Positions 27,570 to 38,122 of a stretch of 64,000 nucleotides of DNA are shown here, one piece after another. Positions within the stretch are counted from its first letter, which is position 1. Each line of letters starts with the position of its first letter. The stretch is from Paramagnetospirillum magneticum AMB-1 (GTDB taxonomy: Bacteria > Pseudomonadota > Alphaproteobacteria > Rhodospirillales > Magnetospirillaceae): positions 4,631,789 through 4,695,788 of the forward strand of contig NC_007626.1 in the NCBI RefSeq assembly GCF_000009985.1, in the 5' to 3' direction. Position numbers and translations under genes: made by a program. Below the pieces are notes generated by a model, which was not told the DNA's origin, made no database searches, and worked only from the letters and a program-made list of their open reading frames with translations.

Positions 27570-28510
27570 GCCTTGGCCCTCGGATGGGCGTCACGATAGA
27601 CGCGGGTGAGACGCGCCGCATCCACCTCGGTATAGCGCTGAGTGGTGGACAGCGAGGAATGGCCCAGCAATTCCTGAATGGTCCGGAGATCGCCGCCGCC
27701 GGCCAGCAGATGGGTGGCGAAGGAATGCCGCAGCGCATGGGGCGTGGCGGTCTCGGGCAGGCCCATCATCTGTCTGAGGCGGCGCATCTGCCGCTGCACC
27801 ACGCCGGGATTGAGCGGCCCGCCGCGCGCGCCGAGAAAGATCGGGTCGGTGGGCTCGGCCGGATAGGGCAGGCGCTTCAGGTAATCGGCGATGGCGTCCC
27901 GGACCACGGGCAGCACGGGGACCACCCGCTGCTTGTTGCCCTTGCCGGTGATGACCATGGTGTCGCCCTTGGGCAGGTCGCGGCGGGTCAGCGACAGGGC
28001 CTCGCCCAGGCGCAGCCCCGCACCGTAAAGCAGGGTGAACAGCGCCACGTCGCGGGCCGCCAGCCAGGGCTCGTCATGCAATTCGCCCGCGCTGGACAAG
28101 GCTTCCAGCGCCTCGTCGGGGGCCAGGGGCTTGGGAACCGATTTCGGCGGGCGCGGCGACTTCACCGCCTTGAGCGCCGGGTTGTGGACCAGATCGTGGC
28201 GGTCGAGAAACTTGAAGAAGCCGCGCAGGGTGGACATCAGGCGGGCCAGGGACGACCGGCCCAACCCGTCCTGGGTGCGGCGCGCCAGGAAGGCGCGGAA
28301 ATCCCCCGCCCCCAGGCTTGCCAGAGCGGCCAGATCGGGCTCGGCGGCCAGATGCTCGGTCAGGAAGGTCAGGAAGGCGGCCAGGTCGCGGCCATAGCCG
28401 TCCAGGGTATGGGACGAGGCCCGCCGCTCGGATCCCAGCCACTGCCACCACGATTCCACCGCGCGGGCCAGATCGGCCTTTGCCGCGAAATGGATGGGAC
28501 TGGGAGGCAT
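27566..28510 (-). CDS. xerC: Tyrosine recombinase XerC
   Basis: A 314-residue recombinase acting with XerD at dif to resolve chromosome dimers. Catalytic residues are visible: Arg in LLYGAGLRLGEALS, then Lys region TGKGNKQRVVPV, HALRHSFATHLL (His and Arg), and LGHSSLSTTQRYT (His and Tyr nucleophile). The N-terminal core-binding SAM-like domain spans about residues 10-110. ATG 28510 gives the usual length; the longer open frame upstream is not conserved-looking. XerD is the alternative, but this gene's place in front of tsaE suits XerC. First gene of a tightly overlapping operon. Confidence 0.88.
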   Translation of the reverse strand: MPPSPIHFAAKADLARAVESWWQWLGSERRASSHTLDGYGRDLAAFLTFLTEHLAAEPDLAALASLGAGDFRAFLARRTQDGLGRSSLARLMSTLRGFFKFLDRHDLVHNPALKAVKSPRPPKSVPKPLAPDEALEALSSAGELHDEPWLAARDVALFTLLYGAGLRLGEALSLTRRDLPKGDTMVITGKGNKQRVVPVLPVVRDAIADYLKRLPYPAEPTDPIFLGARGGPLNPGVVQRQMRRLRQMMGLPETATPHALRHSFATHLLAGGGDLRTIQELLGHSSLSTTQRYTEVDAARLTRVYRDAHPRAKA

Positions 28511-28572
28511 GGGAACCAACGCTCCGGGAAGAGTCGCCCCGAGGCCTGCCCCGGGGCGACAAGGTGGCGTGC

Positions 28573-28938
28573 CTAGGCGGAGCCTGCCAGCGGATCGTCG
28601 CCGAAGCGATTGGCACCCTCGGTGCCGCGCTTGCAGAACCACACCAGCATCAGGATGAAGCCGATGATCGGAACCAGGAAAATCAGCATCCACCAGCCCG
28701 ACTTGTCCACATCGTGCAGGCGGCGGACCGATACCGCCAGCGACGGCACGAACAGACCGATCAGCAGGACGACGGGCAAAACCGACAGCGCACCATCGGC
28801 GGCCCCGGCGATCACCGAGAAGATCATGCTGACGATGAAATAGAACAAATTGAAGAACCAGTATTCCGACCGGATGGCCCGGCCCTGGAACGTGGCGTAC
28901 TTACTCAGGTTGGTTTTGACAGCGGTTATGAAGTCCAT
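28573..28938 (-). CDS. DUF805 inner membrane protein
   Basis: A 121-residue membrane protein of the DUF805 family. It starts with MDFITAVKTNLSKYATFQGRAIRSEYW (family pattern F-x-G-R-x-x-R-x-E-Y-W) and has three to four hydrophobic segments, then SVRRLHDVDKSGWW and WFCKRGTEGANRFG. DUF805 proteins (YhaH-like) are of unknown function. The ATG follows GAGGGGG. Same strand as xerC, 60 bases upstream of it. Confidence 0.9.
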   Translation of the reverse strand: MDFITAVKTNLSKYATFQGRAIRSEYWFFNLFYFIVSMIFSVIAGAADGALSVLPVVLLIGLFVPSLAVSVRRLHDVDKSGWWMLIFLVPIIGFILMLVWFCKRGTEGANRFGDDPLAGSA

Positions 28939-28961
28939 ATGGTCCCCCTCGATTTTAACAT

Positions 28962-29675
28962 CTACCCCACAAATCTCCGCACCGAGCCCTCGACCACCCG
29001 AGCCAGGAAGGTGATCAGTTCGGTGGCCTGGCCGGCATGGAAGGTTCGGCCGTGACGCGACCCCAGCGCCATGGCCCCATCCGGTGACTTCCCCCCGGGC
29101 GACAGACGAACCACCGCCGAGGACTGCACCAGCCCGGCGCCGTCCCCGAACAGGGCGGGATCGCCCGGCATTTCCTCGGTCAGGGCGCAATCGCGGTCGG
29201 GACCGCCCATGATCCCCGCCACGGTGCCGACGGGAAGGGACAGGATGCCGGGGGCTCGCAATTCCGGCAGCACCTCGTCCGACTCCTCGAAGCACAGCGT
29301 CGCCACGTCCACGTCCAGCAGGGCCGGCAGGTCGTCGGAGACGGCTTCCACCAGCTCGGCCATGTTGTCGGCGCCCAGGATGGACAGCACGGCACGATGG
29401 GTGCGGGTCTGGATCGACATATTGGAGCGCGAGGTGTGGATCAGGTGCTCGGCGGCGCCTCGCACCCGCTCCACCTCGTCCCTGAGGCGGTCGATCATGA
29501 ACACCTGCATGTCCAGCACGCCGTCCTCGCCGCCCCAGCGCGACGGCGGCGACAGGGACAGCAGCAGGTCGGGATGTCGGACCAGGAAGTCGGGATGGGC
29601 CTGCAGAAACGCCATGACCTGCCGTTCGTCGGGCAGCGGCAGATGCAACGCGGCGTCGTCGCGCTTGCGCGCCAT
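28962..29675 (-). CDS. DUF484 family protein (GAF-like)
   Basis: A 237-residue DUF484 protein, a family whose members usually lie just upstream of xerC, as here (with DUF805 in between). The N-terminal VMAFLQAHPDFLVRHPDLLLSLSPP is the family signature, followed by a short coiled coil and a GAF-like domain. Function unknown. ATG 29675 follows GGAAGGAAT. It is divergent from priA with a ~40-base gap. Confidence 0.88.
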   Translation of the reverse strand: MARKRDDAALHLPLPDERQVMAFLQAHPDFLVRHPDLLLSLSPPSRWGGEDGVLDMQVFMIDRLRDEVERVRGAAEHLIHTSRSNMSIQTRTHRAVLSILGADNMAELVEAVSDDLPALLDVDVATLCFEESDEVLPELRAPGILSLPVGTVAGIMGGPDRDCALTEEMPGDPALFGDGAGLVQSSAVVRLSPGGKSPDGAMALGSRHGRTFHAGQATELITFLARVVEGSVRRFVG

Positions 29676-29716
29676 GACCAATATTCCTTCCCTGGTTCTC
29701 CCTTGTTCCGTAGCTT

Positions 29717-31939
29717 ATGCACGCCATGAACGACACTTCAACCCCCTCCCTGCTCAACCCCGGCTCCAGTTTGTACAACCCTGGGCAACGGGTGGCCGTG
29801 ATGCTGCCCCTGCCGCTGGGGGGGGCCTACGACTACGCGGTCGGCGACGAGGCCTTGCGGCCGGGCGATTTCGTCGAGGTCCCACTGGGCAACCGTCTGG
29901 TGGCGGGCGTGGTCTGGGGAGCGGGCGACGGCAGGGTGGACATGGCCAAGCTGCGCCCGGTGGCGCACCGGCTGTCGGCGCGCCACCTGCCCGAGGTGTC
30001 GCGCCGCTTCGTCGACTGGGTGGCCGCCTACACCCTGGCCCCGCCCGGCGCGGTGCTGAAGATGGCCATGAGCGTGCCCTCGGCCCTGGAGCCCGTGCCG
30101 CCCATCCTCGCCCTGCGTCTTGCCGCCGCGCCGCCCGCATTCAAGGACACCGCCGCCCGGCGCAAGGTGATGGAGGCGGCCGGACGCCTGCCGCCCCTGT
30201 CCGCCGCCGATCTGGCCCGCGAAGCCGGGGTCGGCCCCGCCGTGGTCAAGGGACTGGTGGAGGCGGGCGTGCTGGACGTGGTGGAATTGCCGCCGCCGCC
30301 CGCCTTCGCCCCCCCCGACCTCCAAGCGCCCCGCGCCGAGCTGTCGCCGGGCCAGCAGGACGGCGCCGACACCCTGGTCGCCGCCCTGGGAGGCGGCTTT
30401 TCGGTGCAGCTCATCGACGGCGTCACCGGATCGGGCAAGACCGAGGTCTATTTCGAGGCGGTGGCCGAGGCCCTGGCCCGGGGCAAGCAGGTTCTGGTGC
30501 TGCTGCCCGAGATCGCCCTGTCGGCCCAGTGGCTGGACCGCTTTCGCCGCCGCTTCGGGGTCAGGCCCGCCATGTGGCATTCGGACCTGGGCGATGCCAC
30601 GCGGCGCAAGACCTGGCGGGCCGTGGCCTCGGGCGAGGCCGCCATCGTGGTCGGCGCCCGCTCGGGCCTGTTCCTGCCCTTCCATAATCTCGGTCTGATC
30701 GTGGTGGACGAGGAACACGATCCCGCCTTCAAGCAGGAAGACCATGTCTGCTACCACGCCCGCGACATGGCGGTGGTCCGCGCCCGGCTGGGCGGATTCC
30801 CGGTGGTGCTGGCCTCGGCCACCCCGTCGCTGGAGAGTCTGGCCAATGTGCAGGCCGGACGCTATGGCCTGATCCACCTGCCCGACCGCCATGCCGGCGC
30901 CGTGTTGCCCGACATCGTGCCGGTGGATCTGCGCCGCTATCCGCCGCCCCGGGGCCGCTGGCTGTCGCCGCAGCTGGTCGCGGCGCTGGAAGAGGTGATG
31001 GCGGCGGGCGAGCAGGCCATGCTCTACCTCAACCGCCGGGGCTATGCGCCGCTGACCCTGTGCCGGACCTGCGGCCACCGGCTGCAATGCCCCCATTGCA
31101 CCGCTTGGCTGGTGGAGCACAGGTCGGCGGGACGGCTGATCTGCCATCATTGCGGCCACCATATCCGCCTGCCGCCCAAATGCCCGGAATGCGAGGCCGA
31201 AGCCAATTTCGCCGCCTGCGGCCCCGGCGTGGAACGGGTGGCGGAGGAAGCCGCCCTGCTGTTCCCCAACGCCCGCATCGCGGTGATGACCTCGGACACC
31301 TGTTCCGGCCCCCATGCGGCGGCGGAGTTCGTGCGCCGGGTCTCCGACCACGAGATCGACCTGCTGGTGGGGACCCAGATCGTCGCCAAGGGCTATCACT
31401 TTCCCATGCTGACCCTGGTGGGCGTGGTGGACGCCGATCTGGGCCTGGACGGCGGCGATCTGCGGGCGGGCGAGCGCACCCATCAACTGCTGTCCCAGGT
31501 GGCGGGGCGCGCCGGCCGCGCCGAGCGCCCCGGCCGGGTGCTGCTCCAGACCTACCAGCCCGACCATCCGGTGATGCGGGCCCTGCGCTCGGGCGAGCGC
31601 GACGCCTTCATCGCCCGCGAAGCCGAGGCCCGCCGCGACGCCGGCATGCCGCCCTATGGCCGCCTGGCCGCCCTGATCCTGTCGGGGGCGGATGTGGGGA
31701 TCGTCGAGTCCTACGCCCGCACCCTGGCCAAGGCCGCGCCCCGAACCGAGGGGGTGCAGGTGCTGGGGCCGGCGCCCGCCCCCATGGCCCTGCTGCGCGG
31801 CCGCCATCGCCGCCGCTTCCTGGTGCAGAGCGCCCGCTCGGTGAATCTCCAGGCCCTGCTGCGCGACTGGCTGGCCCGCGCCGCGCCACCTAAAAGCGTG
31901 CGAGTCCAGGTGGACGTCGATCCCTACAGCTTCATGTGA
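29717..31939 (+). CDS. priA: Primosomal protein N', replication restart helicase
   Basis: A 740-residue SF2 helicase that reloads the replisome at collapsed forks. The N-terminal 3'-DNA-end-binding domain begins near MLPLPLGGAYDYAV. Walker A is GVTGSGKTEVYF (about residue 235) and Walker B/DEEH is VVDEEHDPAFKQ (about 330). The zinc-binding Cys pairs lie around residues 448-495 (CRTCGHRLQCPHC, CHHCGH, CPECEA). The start is uncertain: no clear ribosome site precedes 29717, and an ATG at 29801 after GGGTGG is plausible. recQ follows with overlap, so the two are likely coexpressed. Confidence 0.94.
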   Translation: MHAMNDTSTPSLLNPGSSLYNPGQRVAVMLPLPLGGAYDYAVGDEALRPGDFVEVPLGNRLVAGVVWGAGDGRVDMAKLRPVAHRLSARHLPEVSRRFVDWVAAYTLAPPGAVLKMAMSVPSALEPVPPILALRLAAAPPAFKDTAARRKVMEAAGRLPPLSAADLAREAGVGPAVVKGLVEAGVLDVVELPPPPAFAPPDLQAPRAELSPGQQDGADTLVAALGGGFSVQLIDGVTGSGKTEVYFEAVAEALARGKQVLVLLPEIALSAQWLDRFRRRFGVRPAMWHSDLGDATRRKTWRAVASGEAAIVVGARSGLFLPFHNLGLIVVDEEHDPAFKQEDHVCYHARDMAVVRARLGGFPVVLASATPSLESLANVQAGRYGLIHLPDRHAGAVLPDIVPVDLRRYPPPRGRWLSPQLVAALEEVMAAGEQAMLYLNRRGYAPLTLCRTCGHRLQCPHCTAWLVEHRSAGRLICHHCGHHIRLPPKCPECEAEANFAACGPGVERVAEEAALLFPNARIAVMTSDTCSGPHAAAEFVRRVSDHEIDLLVGTQIVAKGYHFPMLTLVGVVDADLGLDGGDLRAGERTHQLLSQVAGRAGRAERPGRVLLQTYQPDHPVMRALRSGERDAFIAREAEARRDAGMPPYGRLAALILSGADVGIVESYARTLAKAAPRTEGVQVLGPAPAPMALLRGRHRRRFLVQSARSVNLQALLRDWLARAAPPKSVRVQVDVDPYSFM

Positions 31940-31950
31940 CCGGAATTTTC

Positions 31951-33798
<1,848 letters not shown>

Positions 33799-33825
33799 GG
33801 TCCGCGATGGCGCCCGGCAGATCAG

Positions 33826-33840
33826 GAACATTTAGCGAAC
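33826..33840. promoter_or_regulatory. Alphaproteobacterial SOS (LexA) box upstream of the muramidase
   Basis: GAAC-ATTTAGC-GAAC is an exact GAACN7GAAC (GTTCN7GTTC on the other strand), the established LexA operator of alphaproteobacteria. It lies directly upstream of the -35/-10 of the island III promoter. The only nearby downstream gene is the phage-type muramidase. Confidence 0.7.
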
Positions 33841-33847
33841 ATCTTGC

Positions 33848-33906
33848 TTGCGCCGCTCGCCGATCGCAGGTAAGATCGCCAGCCATCAACACCCGAATTG
33901 CGCCCG
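33848..33906 (+). promoter_or_regulatory. Island III promoter with CATCAACACC box
   Basis: TTGCGC (33848-33853), a 17-base spacer and TAAGAT (33871-33876) form a plausible promoter. Seven bases on, the box CATCAACACCCGAA begins (33884). It continues TTGCGCCCG, matching the island IV box (44318-44340) at 21 of 23 positions. Confidence 0.65.
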
Positions 33907-33938
33907 GAGCCCGATCAAGGCTCCGGGCGTTTTCGTTT
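33901..33938 (+). terminator. Strong terminator-like hairpin in the muramidase leader
   Basis: CGCCCGGAGCC pairs perfectly with GGCTCCGGGCG (11 bp) and is followed by TTTTCGTTT. It ends one base before an ATG (33940). It may terminate recQ transcripts, but it lies downstream of the island III promoter, so transcripts from that promoter must also pass it; attenuation or antitermination is possible. Confidence 0.75.
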
Positions 33939-33951
33939 GATGGATACCACC

Positions 33952-34923
33952 ATGCTTCCTTTCCCCCTGACTGAGGCCAGCCTGAAGGCGGCCATGCGGG
34001 ACCCGCGCTACACCGAGTCCAGCCACCCCGCGTCCAAGGCGTGGCGCGACAGCGTTGCCCAGGGCTTCGCCACCCTCTACCCCGACGAGACTCTGCGCGG
34101 CGACCACACCGACCAACTGGAACGGCATCAGGGCGCCGATGGCCACATCTACGCCTCGGACGGAACCAAGGTCGCCAGCGGGACCGTCCGTGTCCGCAGT
34201 TACACCCGCACCGTCAACGGCCATGTGGTGGAGGTGGCGGCCCACGACCGGAGCGGCGGAAGCGAAGGCAAGGCGGCTGACCAGGGCCAGTCCGCTCCGC
34301 CCGCCAACAAGAAAGCTTTTTTCGACAGCAAGAACCCGCCCGGCACCTGGGACGACTTCCGGGGCAAGGCGCAATCCCTGCCCAATACCGGCGAGGCCGG
34401 CAAATTCGCCCTGGTGGAGATCTTCGGCCAGGAAGGTGGGGTGCCCAAGGACAGCACCAGTTCCGCCTCTGCCGGCATTCTTCAGGAAACCCTGGACAAC
34501 GCCAAGGATGCCGGCGTGCCGGGCCTGGAAAAGACGACAACGCCGGCCAAGCTGAGCAATGAGCAACGCGCCGCCGTCATGCGCTATAAATTGGACCAGG
34601 AGGAATTGGGCCATGCGGGCGGCATCAAGGCCCTGGAATCCTTCGGCGATGCCCAGTCCGCCGCCGCCATGGCCGATACCCTCTATCGCCATGGCGGGGT
34701 TGATGGACCCAAGCTGCTGCAAGGGGCCATCAATGACGTGAAGCCTGGAGCGGTGCCGAAAACCGGCTACATGGGCAAACAGACCCTGGAGGCCTATGGC
34801 CGGCTGGCGTCATCGCCTGAAACCAAGGGCAGGCTGCTGGATGCGTTGGCGAAGCGGCGCACCACTGTGGCCCCCTACGAGAAGGCTCGCTTCGACTACT
34901 ACCGCTATTCGGGGCGGCGCTGA
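33952..34923 (+). CDS. GH108-like muramidase (endolysin) of the phage islands
   Basis: A 323-residue protein (327 from ATG 33940, which has no ribosome site because it follows the hairpin directly). The N-terminal ~30 residues have DPRYTESSHPASKAWRDSV then QGFATLYP, like the scaffold C-terminus. The middle is Gly/Ser-rich. The C-terminal half resembles GH108 N-acetylmuramidases: LVEIFGQEGGVPKDS (Glu of the EGG motif as likely catalyst), and a PG_binding_3-like end KLLQGAIND, MGKQTLEAYGRLA, EKARFDYYR. It would cleave peptidoglycan for entry or release of particles. No signal peptide, so export would need the holin at 59.1 kb or virion delivery. Confidence 0.68.
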   Translation: MLPFPLTEASLKAAMRDPRYTESSHPASKAWRDSVAQGFATLYPDETLRGDHTDQLERHQGADGHIYASDGTKVASGTVRVRSYTRTVNGHVVEVAAHDRSGGSEGKAADQGQSAPPANKKAFFDSKNPPGTWDDFRGKAQSLPNTGEAGKFALVEIFGQEGGVPKDSTSSASAGILQETLDNAKDAGVPGLEKTTTPAKLSNEQRAAVMRYKLDQEELGHAGGIKALESFGDAQSAAAMADTLYRHGGVDGPKLLQGAINDVKPGAVPKTGYMGKQTLEAYGRLASSPETKGRLLDALAKRRTTVAPYEKARFDYYRYSGRR

Positions 34924-34939
34924 TCCTCAACGGGACGAG

Positions 34940-35524
34940 CTATTCGTAGCACGTCCCGTTGTACAGCCAATGCCAACCGCTCGGCCCTTCCCGACCGACG
35001 AAGCGCCAAAGGCCATCATCGCCGCGACGCACTACATGACGAAAGCGGTCGGATGGGGCAGCCGCACCGGTCGGGCAACGCTCTCGCCGGTGCTGATCCC
35101 GCCAACATTCCAGTTCATCGGTGTCGATCACCACGTCACCCGGCCGCCAAGCCATCGTGCAGGCGTGACGATACCATCTGGGAATGTCGTTCTCTCCCAG
35201 CACCCAGCTTGCGACCACGTGGTAGCGGGTAATTTTATAGAGGGCGGACTTGAATGAATTTTGGCGATCGACATAGTCCAACTCAGCGAGGGCGCACAGG
35301 CTCTTATCGCTGCGCGTGTAGCAGGCCAGCCAGCTCTCCACCGCGCACAGCGGCGAGGTCAGTTGGCCGATGCATTTGCTGTCGGTGCTGTCGGCATCCT
35401 GGGTGATGCGCCACCACGTGCCCGGCGGGTCGGCCGGCGGCAAATCCTGGGCAGCAACGTCCTCTCCCGCCAGGGCGGGCGCCGAAACAACCAGGACCAT
35501 CAGCAGCAACCATCGTGCGAGCAT
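34940..35524 (-). CDS. Secreted Cys-containing protein of unknown function
   Basis: A 194-residue protein. The ATG at 35524 starts a clear Sec signal peptide (MLARWLLLMVLVVSAPALA, cleavage after ALA). The mature part has seven Cys and several Trp (TWWRITQDADSTDSKCIGQL, SWLACYTRSDKSLC, GTCYE at the end), which suggests disulfides in the periplasm. I do not recognise the family. It converges on the muramidase with a 16-base gap. The frame continues upstream toward the tRNA but lacks a better start. Confidence 0.7.
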   Translation of the reverse strand: MLARWLLLMVLVVSAPALAGEDVAAQDLPPADPPGTWWRITQDADSTDSKCIGQLTSPLCAVESWLACYTRSDKSLCALAELDYVDRQNSFKSALYKITRYHVVASWVLGENDIPRWYRHACTMAWRPGDVVIDTDELECWRDQHRRERCPTGAAAPSDRFRHVVRRGDDGLWRFVGREGPSGWHWLYNGTCYE

Positions 35525-35635
35525 AGCATCACGATAGCACGCAGCCTTCGCCACCCCCAGCCCTATCAAGCCAAGACCCCGCCACCAGGGGTGCGGGGTC
35601 TTGTTGGCTAACGGCCTGGAAAGCTTCAAGGAAAA

Positions 35636-35712
35636 TGGCGCGCCCGGAAGGACTCGAACCTCCAACCCCCAGATTCGTAGTCTGGTGCTCTATCCAATTG
35701 AGCTACGGGCGC
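35636..35712 (-). tRNA. tRNA-Arg (anticodon ACG)
   Basis: Read on the minus strand, the acceptor GCGCCCG pairs with CGGGCGC, with discriminator G and encoded CCA. The anticodon stem-loop is CAGA-CTACGAA-TCTG with anticodon ACG (read as ICG after deamination). The T-loop GGTTCGAGTCC is canonical. Confidence 0.96.
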
Positions 35713-35993
35713 CCTGGTCGTCGGGAATGTCCCCCGGCGAGGACGCGGACCATACACAAACACCACCAGGGCCGCAAGCGGGAATTTGCGTGAAGCGAAA
35801 AACCGCAAAACCGTGTGGACTCAGGCCCTGGGAAAGCACCACTTATCGAAATGCGTACTTGTGGCCGCTTGGTCATTTGCGTAAAATCCGCCCCAAAGTT
35901 TGCGGGGGCAATCTGAACATTCATTCGTGAATACGAAAGTTCGCTCCCGCCGGTACTTGTCCGAACTGGCGACCCAAAGGATCAGCAATCCCC

Positions 35994-37097
35994 ATGGCCC
36001 TGAAAAAGACCCATGCCGCCGCCCTGTGCGCGGTCCTCCTGGCGAGCGGGTGCTCGTTTGCCGAGGATGCGCTGTTCCCGACCTCGGGGACTGTCGCCCC
36101 TAACCAGGGAGTGAGCGCCGAGGCCGTGGCCGAAACGCCGCCCGCCATGGGAACCGGGAATTACGAGCCCATCGGCGTCACCGCCGGCTCGCCCACCGGA
36201 ACCTTCGTCGGGGGCAAGGTCGTTGCCCTGCGTGGCGACCTGCAGTCCCTGCAGTCGACCCTGGCCCGCCAGAACCAGGCGTTGCAGCAGATCCGCAACG
36301 AGACGGTTCAGGACTCACAGCGCTATCACGGCACCGTCGCCGCCATCAACGCCCGCCTCCAGGTGGGCACCACCCCGGGCAATCCGGTGCTGACCCAGCA
36401 GTGGAACGCCGCCCAGGGTGAGTTGGACCGCATCACCGACGACGTGCTGAAGATGAACCGCCTGACCAACGACGTGACCGCGTCGTCGACCATGGCCGGC
36501 TTCCTGCTGGACTCGGTCCGGTCGGCCCGTTCGCTGTCCGGCGCCGTGGACGAGGATCACCGCCAGCTGCGCATCCTCGAGGACGAGACCAACCGTACCG
36601 TGGTGATGGTCGAGCGCCTGCTGTCCGAGCTGACCAGCGATTCCATCCGTCAGCAGCAGTATGTCGCGTCCGAGAAGCAGAACCTCAACACCCTGGCTCT
36701 CGGCATCAAGAACGGCGCCCTGTTCGCCGGCGGTCTGAGCGCCAACCGCATCAACGCCAGCTATGACGCCGCCCCGGCCCGTGCCATGGCTTCGGGCGAG
36801 ACGCCGCTGGTCACCATCCGCTTCGACCGGCCCAACGTGAATTACGAGCCGGCCCTGTATGCCGCCATCAAGAGCGCGCTGGATCGCCGTCCCAGCGCCA
36901 CCTTCGACGTGGTCGCCGTGTCGCCGGTGGGCAACACCCCCGGCACCCAGGCCCTGGCCGCCACCAATGCCAAGCGCAATGCCGATTCGGTGCTGCGGTC
37001 GCTGACCAACATGAACCTGCCCGCCAGCCGGGTGCGGACCACCTCCACCACCAGCCCGGCGGTGTCGGGCGGCGAAGTGCAGGTCTTCGTGCGCTAA
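35994..37097 (+). CDS. Putative outer-membrane/periplasmic lipoprotein with coiled coil
   Basis: A 367-residue protein. The N-terminus is a lipoprotein signal: basic start, hydrophobic stretch and lipobox LLASGC, with Cys at residue 20. Residues ~80-110 (LQSLQSTLARQNQALQQIRNE) and ~195-230 look like coiled coils. The C-terminal ~110 residues (VTIRFDRPNVNYEPALYAAIKSALDRRPSATFDVVAVSP, then ATNAKRNADSVLRSLTNMNLPASRV) resemble the periplasmic OmpA-like/SPOR-type fold with the pattern seen in peptidoglycan-associated domains, but I cannot name it. Strong terminator follows. Confidence 0.75.
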   Translation: MALKKTHAAALCAVLLASGCSFAEDALFPTSGTVAPNQGVSAEAVAETPPAMGTGNYEPIGVTAGSPTGTFVGGKVVALRGDLQSLQSTLARQNQALQQIRNETVQDSQRYHGTVAAINARLQVGTTPGNPVLTQQWNAAQGELDRITDDVLKMNRLTNDVTASSTMAGFLLDSVRSARSLSGAVDEDHRQLRILEDETNRTVVMVERLLSELTSDSIRQQQYVASEKQNLNTLALGIKNGALFAGGLSANRINASYDAAPARAMASGETPLVTIRFDRPNVNYEPALYAAIKSALDRRPSATFDVVAVSPVGNTPGTQALAATNAKRNADSVLRSLTNMNLPASRVRTTSTTSPAVSGGEVQVFVR

Positions 37098-37118
37098 GCA
37101 GGGCTGTTCGGACAAGAC

Positions 37119-37152
37119 AAAAGCCCCGGGCCGCTGGTCCGGGGCTTTTTGC
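37119..37152 (+). terminator. Intrinsic terminator after the lipoprotein gene
   Basis: AAAAGCCCCGG / CCGGGGCTTTTT stem with T run, about 22 bases after the stop at 37097. Confidence 0.88.
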
Positions 37153-37225
37153 TTGGAAAGGGGTCATGTGGACTGCCGCCCATGCCCGCGCGGGGCCATC
37201 GGCCCCAGACCCCATTCCATTATTC

Positions 37226-37415
37226 AACAGGCTGCGGAAAAACGCCGCTTCGCGGCAGGGCTACCGCCCTGACCCGTTCAGAGGCGCAGCCTCCGAACCC
37301 CCAGGTTCATTTTATTTCAGAAAATTGAAATAACTGAAGGGTCCGGGAAGCTGTGCTTTCCGGTTGGGGGATCGGGGGCGAAAGCCCTCGAAGGGGCGTC
37401 TTTCCGCAGCCTGTT
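37226..37415. repeat. MITE-like 190-bp element with 21-bp terminal inverted repeats
   Basis: AACAGGCTGCGGAAAAACGCC (left, 37226) and GGCGTCTTTCCGCAGCCTGTT (right, 37395-37415) are inverted copies with one mismatch in 21. The interior has no reading frame and can partly fold on itself. No clear target-site duplication is seen. This accounts for most of the 369-base gap between the lipoprotein and the next gene. Confidence 0.7.
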
Positions 37416-37466
37416 AAAAGGTGTCCGAGGCATCGACCCCGGACGGGCTTGAGCGAGTGCCCGATA

Positions 37467-37949
37467 TCACTCCCGCGGCATGGCCAGGGCGTCGGGCAGC
37501 AGGCCGTCGAGGATCAGTTCCTCGATCATGCCCTCGACGATGCCGCGCGCCAGACGCGAGGCGCCGGAACTGCCCAGCATCATGTTGAAATAGGGCAGCA
37601 TCAACTCCGTGGTCCGCACCCACTCCACCGCCTGGCCGCGCAGGTTGCGCTTGGCCGGCGAGATAGTATTGATGTGGGCCAGGGCCAGTTCCTGCAAGGT
37701 GGTCTTCAGCATGCCTTCGAGGGTATTTTTCTCCAGCAGCAGCTGATATTGCGGATTGTCGCGCTCACGCGCCGCCCAGGACGGGTCGGTGGCCGGCTGA
37801 GCCACGGGGTTTCCATCCAGCTGCTCGACCGCCTTGGCGACCATGCGCGCCGCCGACAGCTCCTCCTCCTCGGTGCAGCCGTTGGCGGTGGTCATGGCCA
37901 TCAGCGCCCGGAGGCGGGCCAGCCCCCTGGCGCGTTCGTCACTATTCAT
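37467..37949 (-). CDS. DUF2786-like protein
   Basis: A 160-residue protein. The N-terminal GLARLRALMAMTTANGCTEEEELSAARMVAKAVEQL fits the DUF2786 pattern (leading-helix 'K-I-x-K-L-L-A-L-A...E-A-x-x-A-x-x-x-A'). The C-terminal part is helical (ARLARGIVEGMIEELILDGLLPD). Function unknown; such domains occur in phage and host genomes. The ATG at 37949 is chosen over the open frame to 37976. The gene is flanked by the MITE-like element downstream. Confidence 0.6.
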   Translation of the reverse strand: MNSDERARGLARLRALMAMTTANGCTEEEELSAARMVAKAVEQLDGNPVAQPATDPSWAARERDNPQYQLLLEKNTLEGMLKTTLQELALAHINTISPAKRNLRGQAVEWVRTTELMLPYFNMMLGSSGASRLARGIVEGMIEELILDGLLPDALAMPRE

Positions 37950-38122
37950 GGCGCAGCCCTCAAGATCATCGGGCAAGTTTATGCCGGGCTCCGCCCTTCT
38001 GTCGATGGCCTAAGGAGCCCGTTGCACCCCGAAGTCGAGGTGATCGCTTGATATGCGCCTTCGAGAGTGACTCGGACGTCGAAGACGAATAAAGTCGTAG
38101 CGTAAAGGCTGGGGTGGCAGGC

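Noticed and set aside
29695..29708. GTTC-TCCCTT-GTTC upstream of priA as an SOS box
   Set aside because: The spacer is six bases; the alphaproteobacterial LexA site needs seven.
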